Of a stretch of DNA of 38,476 nt, positions 1 through 12,300 are shown in pieces. The DNA is from Balamuthia mandrillaris (lineage: Eukaryota; Discosea; Longamoebia; Balamuthiidae). A program made the position numbers and the translations under genes. The stretch is taken from positions 1-38,476 of the forward strand of contig JAVKOQ010000437.1 in assembly GCA_031835245.1 (NCBI GenBank), read 5' to 3'. The notes below the pieces were generated by a model. That model saw only the letters and a program-made list of their open reading frames with translations. It searched no databases and was not told the origin of the DNA. Numbering within the stretch: position 1 is the first letter of the stretch; each line of letters starts with the position of its first letter.

Positions 1-2111
1 AGAGAAGAATGAAGCTAAGCATAGAATGTAATAGCAAGAGACCCATTCGAATTGGATATTCTGTTGTAGGTTAAAAATATCATCAGTAAAAGAGGTCTAA
101 AACGTTAATACATACAACAACAAACCTTGCGGCAGGAAGAGAAGAGGAAAGAGAGAATAATGGCCAATGGTGGAAAGAAAGAACGAGAATCTTGCATAGT
201 CTTTGCTAATGCCCATCAAAAGCCTTTGTTTGGTAGATTGTTCAGCTTTTTTGACGAATTCAACAAATGAAACAGAAACAGCAGGGGATTACCCAAGTGG
301 AATGGTAGCCATCAAAATAGCCTTCTCGTGTACGTGCCAAGAAAACATAAAAAAGCAGAGCGTGGATTGGACCAAAGCTGGTATAAATATTGGTGGATGC
401 GCATTATCCAAAATCTTCCACAACATTGGCTTCATTACAACCAAGCGAAAAGGGTGTTAGAGTTTTCTGTCCATGCTAAAGGAGAAAAAGAAATACTGAA
501 AGAGATAAGCGAAAAAGAAAGGAGGAAGGAAATTACCACAGCGGAAACAACTGTGATGATAAAAGTGTGAAGAGGGCGGATGGTAGGCAGTACAGCATGC
601 ACTGCTTCATCGCCCACCAAACCACTTGTCATAGAGGCAGCCTGCACATTCAGTTGCACTCCTAGCCGCTGCAACACTGTCATTTGCAGAACAGAAAAAA
701 AGTTGTTGCTTCATTCAACTCATTCCAAAAAGATAGAAGCAGAGAGGAAGGAAATAGAAGAGAGGAAGGAAAAGAAGAACAACAGGAAGAAGAAGAACAA
801 GAAGAAGAAGAAGGGAACAATAATAAAAAAAAGAAGAACAAGAAGAGCAACAAGAAAACAAAAAGGAAGAAAAATTACCAGCAGCTATAATCTTATCCAA
901 CAAGTTGTACAACGCCCAAAAGTTAGGAGCCCAATATGCATTACAGAGGCCCCTCCCAAACGGAAACAGACGAGACAGCACTTGAGGTATCTGCTTCAAA
1001 TAGATGAAAGGCCCAAAAGAAAGAGCAAAGACGGAGAGAACCACTCCTCCCAATTGGCTGAACCGCCCAAACTGGAACCCACTGAAGCCTTTTTGTTTCC
1101 GCTGCAGAGAAACAGTTTGTTGGAGTTGTGGCAGTTGAGGAGGTTGGCCAGCTCTAACAACGTTTTCTGCTGTTGGAAGATGAGAAGAAGCAGAAGGAGG
1201 TGGAGAGATAAAGCAGTAGTTTCGTAGAAGATAGACAAAGTAGACGGGCGCCATGTACATGTATATGTGTTTCAGGTTGAGCAACATTGCAAAATAGGCT
1301 GCTCCCCATAGCACTTGCCCCTATTCACAAAATTTCAGGTTAGACAGACGAAGAACAAACGAAAGAAAAGAGAGGGTGGTGTCGGTTTTCTTACTTTAAG
1401 AATAGCGTTAATAGAAAGAAGCAAAAATCCAGTAAGGAAGCCATTATACTGGAAATGTATGTCTGTGTGGGTGTATTCAAGTTAAGTTATTATGAAGATT
1501 CTCGAGGAAGAGATAAATAAAGAGAGAAAGCAAAAAAAAAAAAAAAAAAAAACATACGATCTACAATAATAAGACCAGGATTAAATAATGTCAACGCCAT
1601 CACGATCAGTCTTTTCTTGGCGTTAAGCTTGTTCCGTTCCTCCGTTTCTCTCTTCTGGGATTGTGAATGGCCAGCTGATACCGTTGTCGAAGGATATAGC
1701 GTGTGGCATACCCTATTAGAAGCTCTACTGTTAGAGGAGCTAAAACAAGGAGTATAGAAGCAGAGGAGAGAAGCAGGAAGAGAATAGAAGACCTGAAGAG
1801 TCCATAGAAGAAAAGGAGGTCGGTGCAGATGACAGTAAGCCGCTGAAAGAGTTTTGTGGAGAGGGAGGCATGGTTCAGGTTATGTAAGAGGAGCATGTCT
1901 TTGTCAAAGAGGCCAGCGAACAGGCTGAGAAAGTACTCAAACCAGGCAAAGAACGGTGGATAGTCCAACGTCCATTCCGATGTTGCCTGAGGCACGCATG
2001 CATGTATGAGAAATAAAGAGAAGGAGAGAGAGAGAGAGTAGAGAGCGAGCGAGAGAGCGAGAGAGAGAGAGAGAGTAGAGAGCGAGAGAGAGAGAGAGAG
2101 AGAGAGTAGAG

Positions 2112-2154
<43 letters not shown>

Positions 2155-2451
2155 AGAAAGAGAAAGCGAAACAGAGTTTGAACATGAGGGAGGAGCGAAT
2201 ACCTCGTAATACCAGTTGGACAAGGGAAGCGTGTGAGTGATCGCGAGCCAGTTGCGATGCACCTCAAAGTCGGTGCTGTGACTTTAGAGCCAAAGGAGGG
2301 AGCTAGCAGATCAAAACAAAACAAAAGAAAGCAACAAAGTGATGAAAAAAAAAAAAGGTGTAGCGGAAACGCACTAAGCCGGAATGAGGAGCAGCTTGAC
2401 GGCCAAGCTCAACAAAAACAGGGCTAACTCAGGAGAGGAGACCACCTTCAT
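1..2451 (-). CDS. ALG8: ALG8, dolichyl-P-Glc:Glc1Man9GlcNAc2-PP-dolichol alpha-1,3-glucosyltransferase (3' end outside window)
   Basis: This ER multi-spanning enzyme adds the second glucose to the lipid-linked oligosaccharide used for N-glycosylation. I could splice ten exons in phase: 2451-2375, 2275-2203, 1986-1793, 1739-1558, 1462-1395, 1320-879, 676-537, 429-293, 223-126 and 60 to beyond position 1. All introns are GT-AG and are 53 to about 215 nt long. Family landmarks appear in the right order: [99 protein letters not shown] and [10 protein letters not shown]. The start codon is followed by a hydrophobic first segment ([15 protein letters not shown]), as in other ALG8 proteins. Low-complexity loops have expanded between the conserved blocks. 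The last cytoplasmic/TM part is cut off by the window edge. The match to human and plant ALG8 is from memory but is strong over the whole length. Confidence 0.93.
2022..2151. repeat. (GA)n microsatellite inside ALG8 intron 2
   Basis: About 130 nt of GA dinucleotides broken by GTAGAGAGCGA units lie within the intron 1987-2202 of ALG8. On the coding (minus) strand the tract reads (CT)n and sits just upstream of the 3' splice site, so it could serve as an oversized polypyrimidine tract. Confidence 0.9.
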
Positions 2452-2540
2452 GCCCCACGTCTGCCAAGCGCTTCGATGATGTTTGGCCCCATTTCCTTCC
2501 AAAGAGGAGGAGCGTCTGCGTTGTGACATTTCTCTTCTCT

Positions 2541-2586
<46 letters not shown>

Positions 2587-2900
2587 TCTCTTCTCCCTTC
2601 TCTCTTCTCTCTTTTGTTTGATGACGTCAAGCGAGGAATCATGACGACACGAAATGACCTCTCTGCTGTTGCCCCACTTCCTCCCGCTTTCACCAAACGA
2701 TCCCGTTCGCTCCCTCTCACACCGTTTTCTGTGGGGCGTCAACACTCGGACCCGTCGGGAACAGTTCGGATGAGTGAATGTTGTTGCTGTGAAGATTCGG
2801 ACCCACTGCAAGAACACAGGAATCTTTCAAAAGCGTTTGCAACGCAAGGAACAGAGGGAAGGTTGAATGAGAAAAAAGAATTTACAAGGGGTGAAGAGTA
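2452..2900. other. Intergenic interval between ALG8 and the kinase, with (CT)n repeat
   Basis: Between the ALG8 start (minus) and the kinase stop (minus) there is no ORF with recognisable similarity. The interval holds a (CT)n tract at about 2537-2591. It must contain the ALG8 promoter and the kinase 3' UTR, but I could not place individual signals. Confidence 0.6.
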
Positions 2901-5900
2901 TCAAAGCATGAGGGTAAACTGTGCATTAAACTGCTCCATCGAATCGTTCAGACCACTTGGTGAGCTATATTCTTCCGCGACGGCCTCTTGCCGGTCTTTC
3001 TCGTCATCCACTTCCTCCTTCTCTTCTTCTTGTTCAACAAAGCTTTGTAGTAACAATGGGTCCATTGTTGTTTCATCAAAAGAACTTTGATGCTCTTTGA
3101 TGATGAAAGTCGCCACAAAAGAGGAAGAATCCTCTTCTTCCTCTTCTTGCTCCTCCTCCTCTTCCTCCTCTTCATCTCCTCTTCTCCGCTTTATCTGCTT
3201 GCAATCACCAAAACTCCATTCCCACTCCTTACTTCGCGCAACGCCATTCCCATCCTCTTCACTCTTTTTTCTTTCATCATTGCTGCTTCCCCGCCATAAC
3301 TCGTGAAGGGGGGATGCAAGAAGGCTGCGTCGTTGTAAGCAAAGAGCGATACGTCGACGCAAAATGGCTTGAGCGTCGAGAGTGACTGCCTGTTGGATGA
3401 ACGGATGGAGCAGCAGGTCCACTGCTCTGCTCCTTTGCTTAGGATCCTTTTCTAAACAAGCCGCTAGGAAGCTGTTCAGCTCTGGGGACCATTGTTCTGG
3501 TTCTTTGAAAGTAGGAGCTGGTCTATTCGGCGCCATTCTGTAGTTTATTTGAATGATCTTATAAGTTAGATGAATGAAAAAAAGATGTTACGCAAAATGG
3601 AGGGACATACCTCATGGCAAGGAGTGGATTCATGTGCGAATTTGGGGGCAAACCTTCCGCCATCTCAATGACTGTGATCCCCAGCGACCTTGGTTAAGAA
3701 AGCAAAATTTTTACAAAAAGGCGAAAGTCAACTAAGCTGAGAATAAGAGTAGAGAAGAATGTGAAGTGGAAGGAAAACTCAGTATACCAAACATCGGCCT
3801 TAAAATCATAAGTAGCATTTGGGTTATGACACGATGTCTTAGCAACTTCTGGAGCCATCCAAAGCGGCTGTTAAGGATGTCAATGTCAATCAGTTAGCCT
3901 CGCTAAAGCTCTGAGGGGAGAGAGATAGAGAGAAAAGAACAAACCGTGCCAAGCATTTTTGAGGAGGTTCTTCCTTTGCTTGTTGCCCTCAACTTCTCGC
4001 TAACTCCAAAGTCAGCAATTTTTATCTCGGCTTTGTGGTTCACCAATATATTGGCTGCTTTGACATCCCTTTTGTACCAATCAACAATTGCAAAACAAAG
4101 ACAAAAACGAGGAAAGAGGAAGAGGAAGAGGAAGAGGAAAGGGAAGGAAGAGAAGAGGAAGAGGAAGAGGAAGAGGAAGAGGAAGAGGAAGAGGAAGAGG
4201 AAGAGGAAGAGGAAGAGGAAGAGGAAGAGGAAGAGGAAGAGGAAGAGGAAGAGGAAGAGGAAGAGGAAGAGGAAGAGGAAGAGGAAAGAGGAAGAGGAAG
4301 AGGAAGAGGAAAGGGAAGGAAGACAAAATATAATACCTATGAATTATATTAGCAGAATGAAGGTAAACGAGGCCTTTCAGAGTATTTACACAAACGACAG
4401 CAATCTCGTCCTCATTCAAAGGGCTGTCACAAAGTTCAATTAGGTCACGGATGGAACCCACACCACAATATTCCATGAGTATCTTTTAGTATTGCAGGGT
4501 AATGTATTGTACAAGAGGTCAGCCAAAGTGCTTTAAACATAGTTTTTTTTTAAAAAATAAAAAAGAGTGGAAAACATACCCATAAAACGTTCTTTTGAGA
4601 AGAAGCCACGGTGCCAAAGTAAGGTACAATGTTGGGATGTTTGCACGCCTTCAGGATTTCTATTTCCTCGCGTAGCAGCTCTTCTTGGGTTGGTGTTTGA
4701 GAAGCGGAAGAGAATGAGAAGGAAGATGCTACGCGCTGCTCTTTTCCCCTCTTGTTTGTTGCCAGGAGCGGATCAGTTTCACTTCCGTCTCCTTCCTTTC
4801 CTACGTTTGGGAGAGTATCTTCCAGTTCGATGGTCTTAACAACCAATGTATAACCGTTCGACGTTGAGGCTTTGAAAACTTCTCCGTATGCCCTTTAAAA
4901 AAAATAAAAGAGGTTAACAACACGAAACAAGAGGATGAGCAGCAAGTGATGGAAAGATAGTGGAGAAATGACAAACCCTTGACCAAGCTTTTCCTCCAGA
5001 ACAAAAGCGGAAAACGCATCTTGAGAGCCTATATTGTTCCAGTTGAGCTCTTGAGTAACATGAAGCTGGTGCTGAAAGTTGAAAGGAGTGGAGATGCAAG
5101 TTGATGGAATTCTGTGCGGTTTGCTATTACTGCCACTGAAGTAACGAGGTCTACTGCTAGCACTGCCATAAAACTGACGAGGAAGTGTGCAATAATGGCC
5201 CATTCTTTGAGCGAAAAGAGAACCTTTCCGTTTGCGTGTGTTGGTGGGCCGTTGTGTTGTTGCAGTAGTTGTTATTGCCGTTCGGTCTATTGTGTCGCTG
5301 TTTCTGAAGCTTTTTTCTTCCTTGTCCTGCGGTAGCAAGGAATCTTTTTTCTGTTGTGATATTGGAGAGAAAGGGAACCCAGCAGGCTGTTCTTGTGATT
5401 GCTGTTGCGAGTAGCTTGCACAACGGCGCCTCGTTGTGGATGAAAGAGATGCAAAAGCTAGGTCAGAAGAGGAAGAAGAGGAAGCGGAGGAGGAGGAGGA
5501 GGAGGAGGAAGAAGAAGTTCGAGTGGTTGGATTGGTAGAGCGCAAAGCAGGACTAAGCAGCACATTGGAAGCGGTAGCCGGGTGCACTGATTGCAACAAC
5601 AGAGGCAAGGGATTAGTAGTCTTTATGGAAGACGGAGAGTCCTCATTCCTGTTCTTCTCCAGAGGAGCATCCGGTTTAAGTTGATCGCTGTCATCATCAC
5701 CGTCTGCCTCCTCGTTTTCTTTGGTGATTATAGTTCGCAGGAACTTTGGAGGTTTGCGAGTTCTGTTGGCAACAGAAGCCATAAAACGATGAGAGCGTTG
5801 ACGGTGATAACTCTTTTCTGGTTCTTTTTGTTGTCGCTTCGAAGAAGATGAGAGCCGCAGAGGAGAAGGAGAAGGAGAAGGAGAAGAAGCATAAGAGCGA

Positions 5901-6336
5901 GAGATGGTATTCCGAGATGGAGAGAGGCTTCCGCGTCTTGCTTTGTGTTGAGCTTTGGCCGTTTTCTGGAGAATGCGACGGGCTAACGTTGGAGATATCG
6001 TATCCACATCGATTGTTGAAGAGGAGGAAGAAGAAGCGCACAAAGGAGAGAGGGCTTCATTCTTGTCGTTCTCTTTGCTCGCTTCCTTTGCTTTTGCTGC
6101 AGTTATTTGTTTGTCATCTGATTTACCTTTGAGTGATCTGCTCAACGCTGCTATGGGCGAGGAAGAAGATGAAGTAGGAGAGGAGGAACACGCGGAGTTA
6201 GGACGGCGAAAAGCAGGAGAGAACAGCCGCTTGTGGCCCTTGGCGATCTTTTTGGTGCCCTTGGCGAGTTTCTCCGCCAAACTCACGTGTCTCTTCTCTC
6301 GCTTGTCTTTGAGCAACGGCGAGAAGCTCTTCCCTT
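2901..6336 (-). CDS. STE20/GCK protein kinase, MST (Hippo)-like; 5' end unresolved
   Basis: This is a Ser/Thr kinase with a long Ser-rich N-terminal region and a C-terminal catalytic domain. Exons that join in phase are 6336-4977, 4892-4580, 4482-4337, 4068-3945, 3867-3788, 3688-3611 and 3537-2901, giving about 910 residues plus a missing N-terminus. Kinase motifs in order: glycine loop LGQGAYGEVFKA, VVK lysine, a roughly 35-residue low-complexity insert before the alpha-C helix, LMEYCGVGSI hinge, HRDVKAANILV catalytic loop, DFGVSEKL, GTPLWMAPEV, DVWSLGITVIEMAEG, and NRPAPTFKEPEQW before the closing RSRAVDLLLHPFI. The order and wording resemble MST1/2 kinases. The C-terminal tail is acidic and Glu-rich with no visible SARAH domain. 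Upstream of 6336 the reading frame runs into a CT/CCTCTC repeat that is probably intron; the first exon probably lies between 6430 and 7095. Confidence 0.9.
4105..4318. repeat. (GAGGAA)n hexanucleotide expansion in kinase intron
   Basis: About 35 near-perfect 6-bp units fill most of the 268-nt intron 4069-4336 of the kinase gene. The intron splits the catalytic loop exactly within HR|D. On the gene's sense strand the repeat is (TTCCTC)n, all pyrimidine. The Lys-Arg, poly-Glu and Arg-Gly readings of this tract are translation artefacts. Confidence 0.9.
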
Positions 6337-7536
6337 CTGTTTTTGTTTTGACCAGAGACAATGAAAATGAGAGAGGGAGAGAGAGAGGGAGAGGGAGAGG
6401 GAGAGGGAGAGAGGGAAGGGATAAGGGAGGAGGGAAAAATACGCATGACAATTGCTACTGAAAACAGTACAGAGGGCGATAAAAGTTTCGATCAAAAGCT
6501 AGCGTTTTTCCGGATCGGCAGCGGGCTCTCCTACGTCTGTTTGACCAGGGCTTATTCTATCACATAACCAAAAGTAACCGACTTTGGGTTTTATCATTCC
6601 ACTTCCCGCCATTTTCTTTTCGTCAACGGTTTTTCCGAACAATGAAAACACCCACAAAAAAGGAGAAAGGAGAAGGTCCTTTCGCCGACGAAACATGAGC
6701 AAGGGAAAAAAGTTTGCCGAGTACGGTGTAGACAGCGGCTGGTAGGAGGTGGAAAATGGTACGTACTCCTGCTAAACCCACGGGATGGCCCGCTCAACCC
6801 TCCAAGGTAGAGGAAGCAACGGGGCGAATGGTGATACTTTGTCTGATGTTCTCGTTCCTCTTCTTCCGTTCATCCCCGTATTCATTCCCACTTTGTTTCT
6901 TCCTGTTCCACTTCTTGTTGTGCCTTTTTCTTCTGCTTCTGCATCATCATCCTTGGAACGGCGTTCCCCACGGAGGGCTGCGGCAGAGGAGGCCTCTCTT
7001 TTGTGTTCTTTTTTTGGCGGGAAATCGGTGCACAAAGCGTCCAGCAACTGACCAGGAAATCTGTCTCGGAGACAAATGAACAATAATTCATTCATTCATT
7101 ACGGCGGTGGTTGGGTACGTTATTATTGTTGCATTACGCGCATTATCTTTCGAAAAAAAAAATAAGTGTGAAGGGGAGGAGGAGCCCTCTCTCCTGTTGG
7201 AACCCCACTTTTTATTTGTTTTTTTTTTGGGAACCAACCAACCAACCTAGCAAAGAGGCCTTGCATTGCTCCACTGCCCGGCCGTTATTGCAATTTTTTT
7301 TTTTAAAAAAGGGAACACTTTTGAGTGACTTGGGAAGAGGGAAGAGCAGTAGGAAAAAAGAACAAACAAACAGACGACGACGAAAAAGAGAAAGACAAAA
7401 AGGATTGTTTATATTTATTTATTTTTATTATTCCCTTTCTGTTACGATAGCCCTCCACAATCACCCTCCCTGACGACTCTTTGATCCTCCTCTTGAACTC
7501 GGATCGACTCGCAGCTTTGCCCAATATTTTGAAAAA
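6337..7536. promoter_or_regulatory. Divergent 5' region between kinase (minus) and RasGEF (plus)
   Basis: This 1.2-kb interval separates two genes transcribed away from each other, so it should hold both promoters and the unseen first exon(s) of the kinase. A GAGAGG-type repeat at 6365-6420 reads as pyrimidine on the kinase sense strand and probably lies in an intron. One minus-strand ORF at 6772-7095 could be 5' coding sequence of the kinase, but it has no recognisable domain. I see no clear TATA box. Confidence 0.4.
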
Positions 7537-8002
7537 ATGTCTTCTCCGGTAGGTTCCTTCACGCCCCCCTCTATGTTTACTCTTTTGGTTTTACCTTCAA
7601 CAAAACTCATTTTTAAATCAAAAAATCAAAAAATAATTACGTGTAGACCTCTTCGTCGCCGAGAGAGATCGGAGGAAACAGACCGCGAAGGGGGTCCAAC
7701 AGCAGACCTGCCTCTTGTCAAGTTTCCACGCAAAGCAGCCATGGCTTTGTTGCCAAAGGTTCTTATTTTTATTGCTCCAGCTTTGTGCAGCTTGTATTAA
7801 ATTTGTCTTTTGAAAACAACTATGATGATGATGAAGTAGGACCACCAACAACGCCAAGGGCCAGAACGAAGCAGCACCCGGCGTTCAATTCGCAGCCGCC
7901 TGCGCGACTCTCTTTTGATGACTCTGCGCTCCCTTCCCCTTCTTCCTCTCCCAATTCCGCCTCTTCCGCTGCCGCTGCCGCCATTAAAGTCGTCGACGTA
8001 TT

Positions 8003-8054
<52 letters not shown>

Positions 8055-9261
8055 TCCTTTTTCGCCTTTTCTTTTGCCTTCTACTAAATTTTACTATTCA
8101 ATCTTTAAAGAAGAAGGAAAATGGAAGTGGTGATCAACAGACTACAACATGGAGAAGCACCAGCAGTACTAGCCTCAAGTACAGAAAGTCGGTGAGTGAG
8201 GATGATGGAAGCTGGGATGAGTTCTATCCGTTCAACGAGGATGAGAACGAATCCAACATTCTCTTCACCGAGGATAGCGTTAATTCTAGCCTTCCTGTCA
8301 TCAAAGGAGGCTCATTACCTAAGCTCGTCCAACGACTTACCATCGATGAATATCCTGGTAAGTAAAAACAGAAAAATAGAGAAAGAGGAGAAGAGAGGAG
8401 AGGAGAAGAGAGAGAGCGAGAGCGAGAGCGAAAGAGCGAAAGGAAGGAAGTAAAAGGGACAAGGAAGAAATAGAGCAAGTAATATAAAATGAGAGAGAGA
8501 AACAAAGATAAGAACAAAGGCGACAGAAACGAAAAATAAAATGGAAACGAACAACTGACCATTGTTTATTATTTCAGACACGGATTACTTGGCAGCATTC
8601 CTGTTGACATATCGCACGTTCACGACCCCTCCCGAACTTTTGGACCTATTAACGGCCCGTTTCAACATGCCCCGTCCCAAATCTCCAACAAAGCAACAGT
8701 TGGAGGAGTTTGAGACGAAGCGAAACCGAGTGCGGTTGCGAGTCTTCAATGTCCTTAAGACTTGGGTCAGCAACCATTTTTATGACTTTGCTGAGGACTC
8801 CAACCTTTTAGAAGTCCTCACTGACTTTATTGCTCATATGGAACTGTCGGGAATGGAGACGGCGTCAACTCACTTGCGTAATATCATAGAAAGAAAGGTA
8901 CAACGGTGACTCTTATTTTCCTTTTTTCCGTTTTCTAACTTTCGCTCATACATTTTCACAGCAAAATGAACTGAAAGAAAGCAAGAGCTACAATAAGATG
9001 TTTTCCAAAGAACCACCAGAGCCGATCCTTCCAAGTGGCTGCACGATGAACTCCACAAGCCCATCCAACAACCAACCTCTTATCGATTTGAATTGGGATC
9101 CCTTAGAAGTGGCACGACAGCTTACTCTCATCGAATATAACTTGTACAAAAGTATAAAGCCGCAAGAATGTCTTAACCAAGCCTGGACCAAGGTTCACTA
9201 TTTCTCCTTCTTGTACTTTATACGTCTCATCCTTTATACTGACTCCTGTGCGCACGCTCTC

Positions 9262-9307
<46 letters not shown>

Positions 9308-12300
9308 CGCAAAACAGAAAGCGACTCGTGACACGAACGCAGCAAATATAATGGCGATGATTACTCGCTTTAATGCTGTATCGCGTTGGGTAGCCACTGA
9401 GATCGTCAAAGCTGAAAGCTTGAAGCTTCGTATTGACACATTAACCATGTTCATTCAGATAGCCATGGTCTGTCTCCCTGTATTTATGTTATTATTTCAG
9501 ATGCTGAACTCTTGTTATCCTTTCTTGTCATTATAGGGATGCAAATCGTTGAATAACTACAACGGAATGATGGAGATTATCTCTGGTTTGCAGAGCAGTT
9601 CTATTTTCCGATTGAAGAATACTTGGGGGGTACGTCTTCTATCTCTCTCTCTGTTATCTGTTGTTTTGTTCTCTCTTTCAGTAAAACTAAAATCGTTATT
9701 TAAATAAAAACAAGGGCTTAAGTGGTAAATTGAATAAGGCATATGAAGACATCAAAGAGCTGATGTCTCGTCACAACAACTACAAAGTTTTCAGAGAGCA
9801 CCTCCATAACGTAGACCCTCCTTGCATTCCTTACCTCGGCGTCTATCTTACTGATCTTACCTTCATTGAAGATGGTATATTTTCGTCATTCCTGTTGTAT
9901 TTTGTGTCTTCTAACGTTGGTTGGCTCTTCAAAAAAACAAACCAAACAAAAACACACAAAAAATGAACTATTACAGGTAACAAGGATTATTTGGCAGGAG
10001 GACTGATCAACTTTGTGAAACGAAGGGCTGTTTCTGAAGTTATCAGTGAGATTCAACAATACCAACAAACTCCTTACTGCCTGAAGGAAGTGCCTTTCAT
10101 GGCGAATTACTTGAAGAACGTTGAGTTTTGGGAGGAGAATGAGACATACAACAACTCGCTCAAAGTGGAGCCAAAGAGCGAACAAACCCCAGGAAAGACA
10201 AAAGTCAAGAGCTCCGCCTTTTCGAGTTCTAAACTTTCAACTTTCAAACGGAAAGACACGAAAAAGGTTTTTTCTCTTTTCTTCTCCGCTTTTGGTCAAT
10301 AATGTCTTTCTTTGTTATTATTTCTGAACCTTGTGTTGTAGATTAAAGCAGCAACACCAGAAAAAGAGAAGCAACCGTCAACAGAAGAATACAGACCTTA
10401 CGAGGAACCCGATTGGGGGGAGTTGGAACCAATGGAGGGCTATCGCTTTAATCAACCCGACTCTAAAGAATACCTGGCACGTTACTCTTTTTTTTTTTGT
10501 TGCTTTTCTCTTTTTGTTAAAAAGCTAACTGGTCCGGTTTATAGGTGTTGGACGTTGATTTCTCGGGTATGGGTCTGAAAGATACACGCCCTATGATCAA
10601 AGCAGCAACATTAGAAAAGCTTATCGAGCACATGACACACCAACATTGGCCTGGTAAGCTTCTTCTCTCTTTGTTCTTCCGTTCTTACAATTCGTTGTTG
10701 TTGTTTTCAGATTCTGGATTAGCCAATACATTCTTGATGACGTACACAACGTTCACAACACGTGTGGAGGTGATGCAGTTGCTAATAATGCGTTTTAACA
10801 TGCCAAAACCAAAATCTCCTGCTTTGCAAGAAAAGTATCTTAAGGTACTCTCTCTCCCTATGTGCTCTTTTCATCGTATCAAAAAACTCAACTTCTGTTT
10901 ACAGGAAAAAGTGATACCTGTTCGATTAAGAGTATTCAATGTTTGCAAGAATTGGATTGATAAAAACTTTTATGGATGTGCAGAAGATAAAGAGTTCATC
11001 TCAAAGTTTGAGGAACTTGCTACCATCATGCAAAAGAACGGCATGGAACTAGCAGGTCAGAGTTTGCATCAATCTTTGCAGCGTCGGTTAGCCGGTACAT
11101 ATTTTCTCTTGGTCTTCTTTCTGCTATTTTCGTTACAATCCCGCCTTTCTTGTTGTTCATCTTTCCTTCCTTACGTTTATTCTCTCTTCTCTCTCTCTCT
11201 CTCTCTCTATTTTTTCTGTTTAACAGGTGACGAAAAGGTTCGCGAACGGCACGCTGCCCAAGAATCGGCGCCAAAACCACACATTCCTAAGTATGTAACA
11301 GACCTGAAGAAAGCTGTTTTGACGGACTTTCACAGCGAAGAGTTTGCTCGCCAGTTGACCATCATGGAACAAAACCTGTTCCTGCGCATTGAAGCGTGGG
11401 AACTTCTGCCTCAGGCATGCCTTTCATCTGATAGGCACAAGGACGCACCAAATGTTCATGGTACAATTTTTGAGCTTTTTTTTTAATTTTTTTTTCTATT
11501 CTTTTACTCATTCCTTGACCAAACAGCCTTGTTGCTACATGCGGAAAGAATCCAGCAGCTGGTTGCCTCCGAAGTGGTATCACAAACGACACCCGAACAG
11601 TGCTGCCTTTACGTCTCTCACTGGATCAAAGTTGCAGAACGTTGTCTCGGGTTGAACAACTTCAATTCGATGGTGGAGATCGTGATGGGGTTGAATCTTT
11701 TGGACTTACCAAAACTAAAGGCCATTTGGAGTGTAATGCCTTCTCTCTCTTGTTTCGGATATCCCTTAGCTTTTGCCCATTCAATTAATCATCTCATCTG
11801 TGTTTTTATTGATAGGCATTGGCACCATTTACAAAGAATACTTATAACAAATTAATGACAATGATTAACGGCAAGCAACTAGAAGATAAAATGCACAACG
11901 TACAGCCGCCTATTCTGCCTTATATTGGTACATTCTCTCTCTGCAAAGAAATGTTCGATGTTAAACGATATTCATTCAATGAAACTAGGTTCATTTGTGC
12001 AATCGTTGCAAGAGGTATCCAAACTGAAAGACAACATTGGAAATCTCATCAACTTTGAAAAGAGAACTCTTATAGCTGGCATTCAGATGGAAGTATATCA
12101 ACATCAACAATCACGGTACACTCTTGAAGTGGTACCGCTTATTCAAGAATGGATCTCTTCAGCTCCTGTTCTGGAATTGGGCGATATTCAAAGCGTAATT
12201 CTTTTCCTCATCCTTCTTTCTCCCTCCCATTTACTCATTCTCTCTCTCTCTCTCTTGTTGCATTTTGTTTCTGCCAAACAGAGAACAAGAAACCTACAAG

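Noticed and set aside
580-1227. Plus-strand 215-residue Lys/Arg-rich ORF
   Set aside because: It is antisense to ALG8 exon 6 and its flanking intron, which have strong conserved motifs on the minus strand.
4035-4443. Poly-Glu, Lys-Arg and Arg-Gly ORFs
   Set aside because: Three frames of the (GAGGAA)n repeat in a kinase intron; flanking exons splice cleanly across it.
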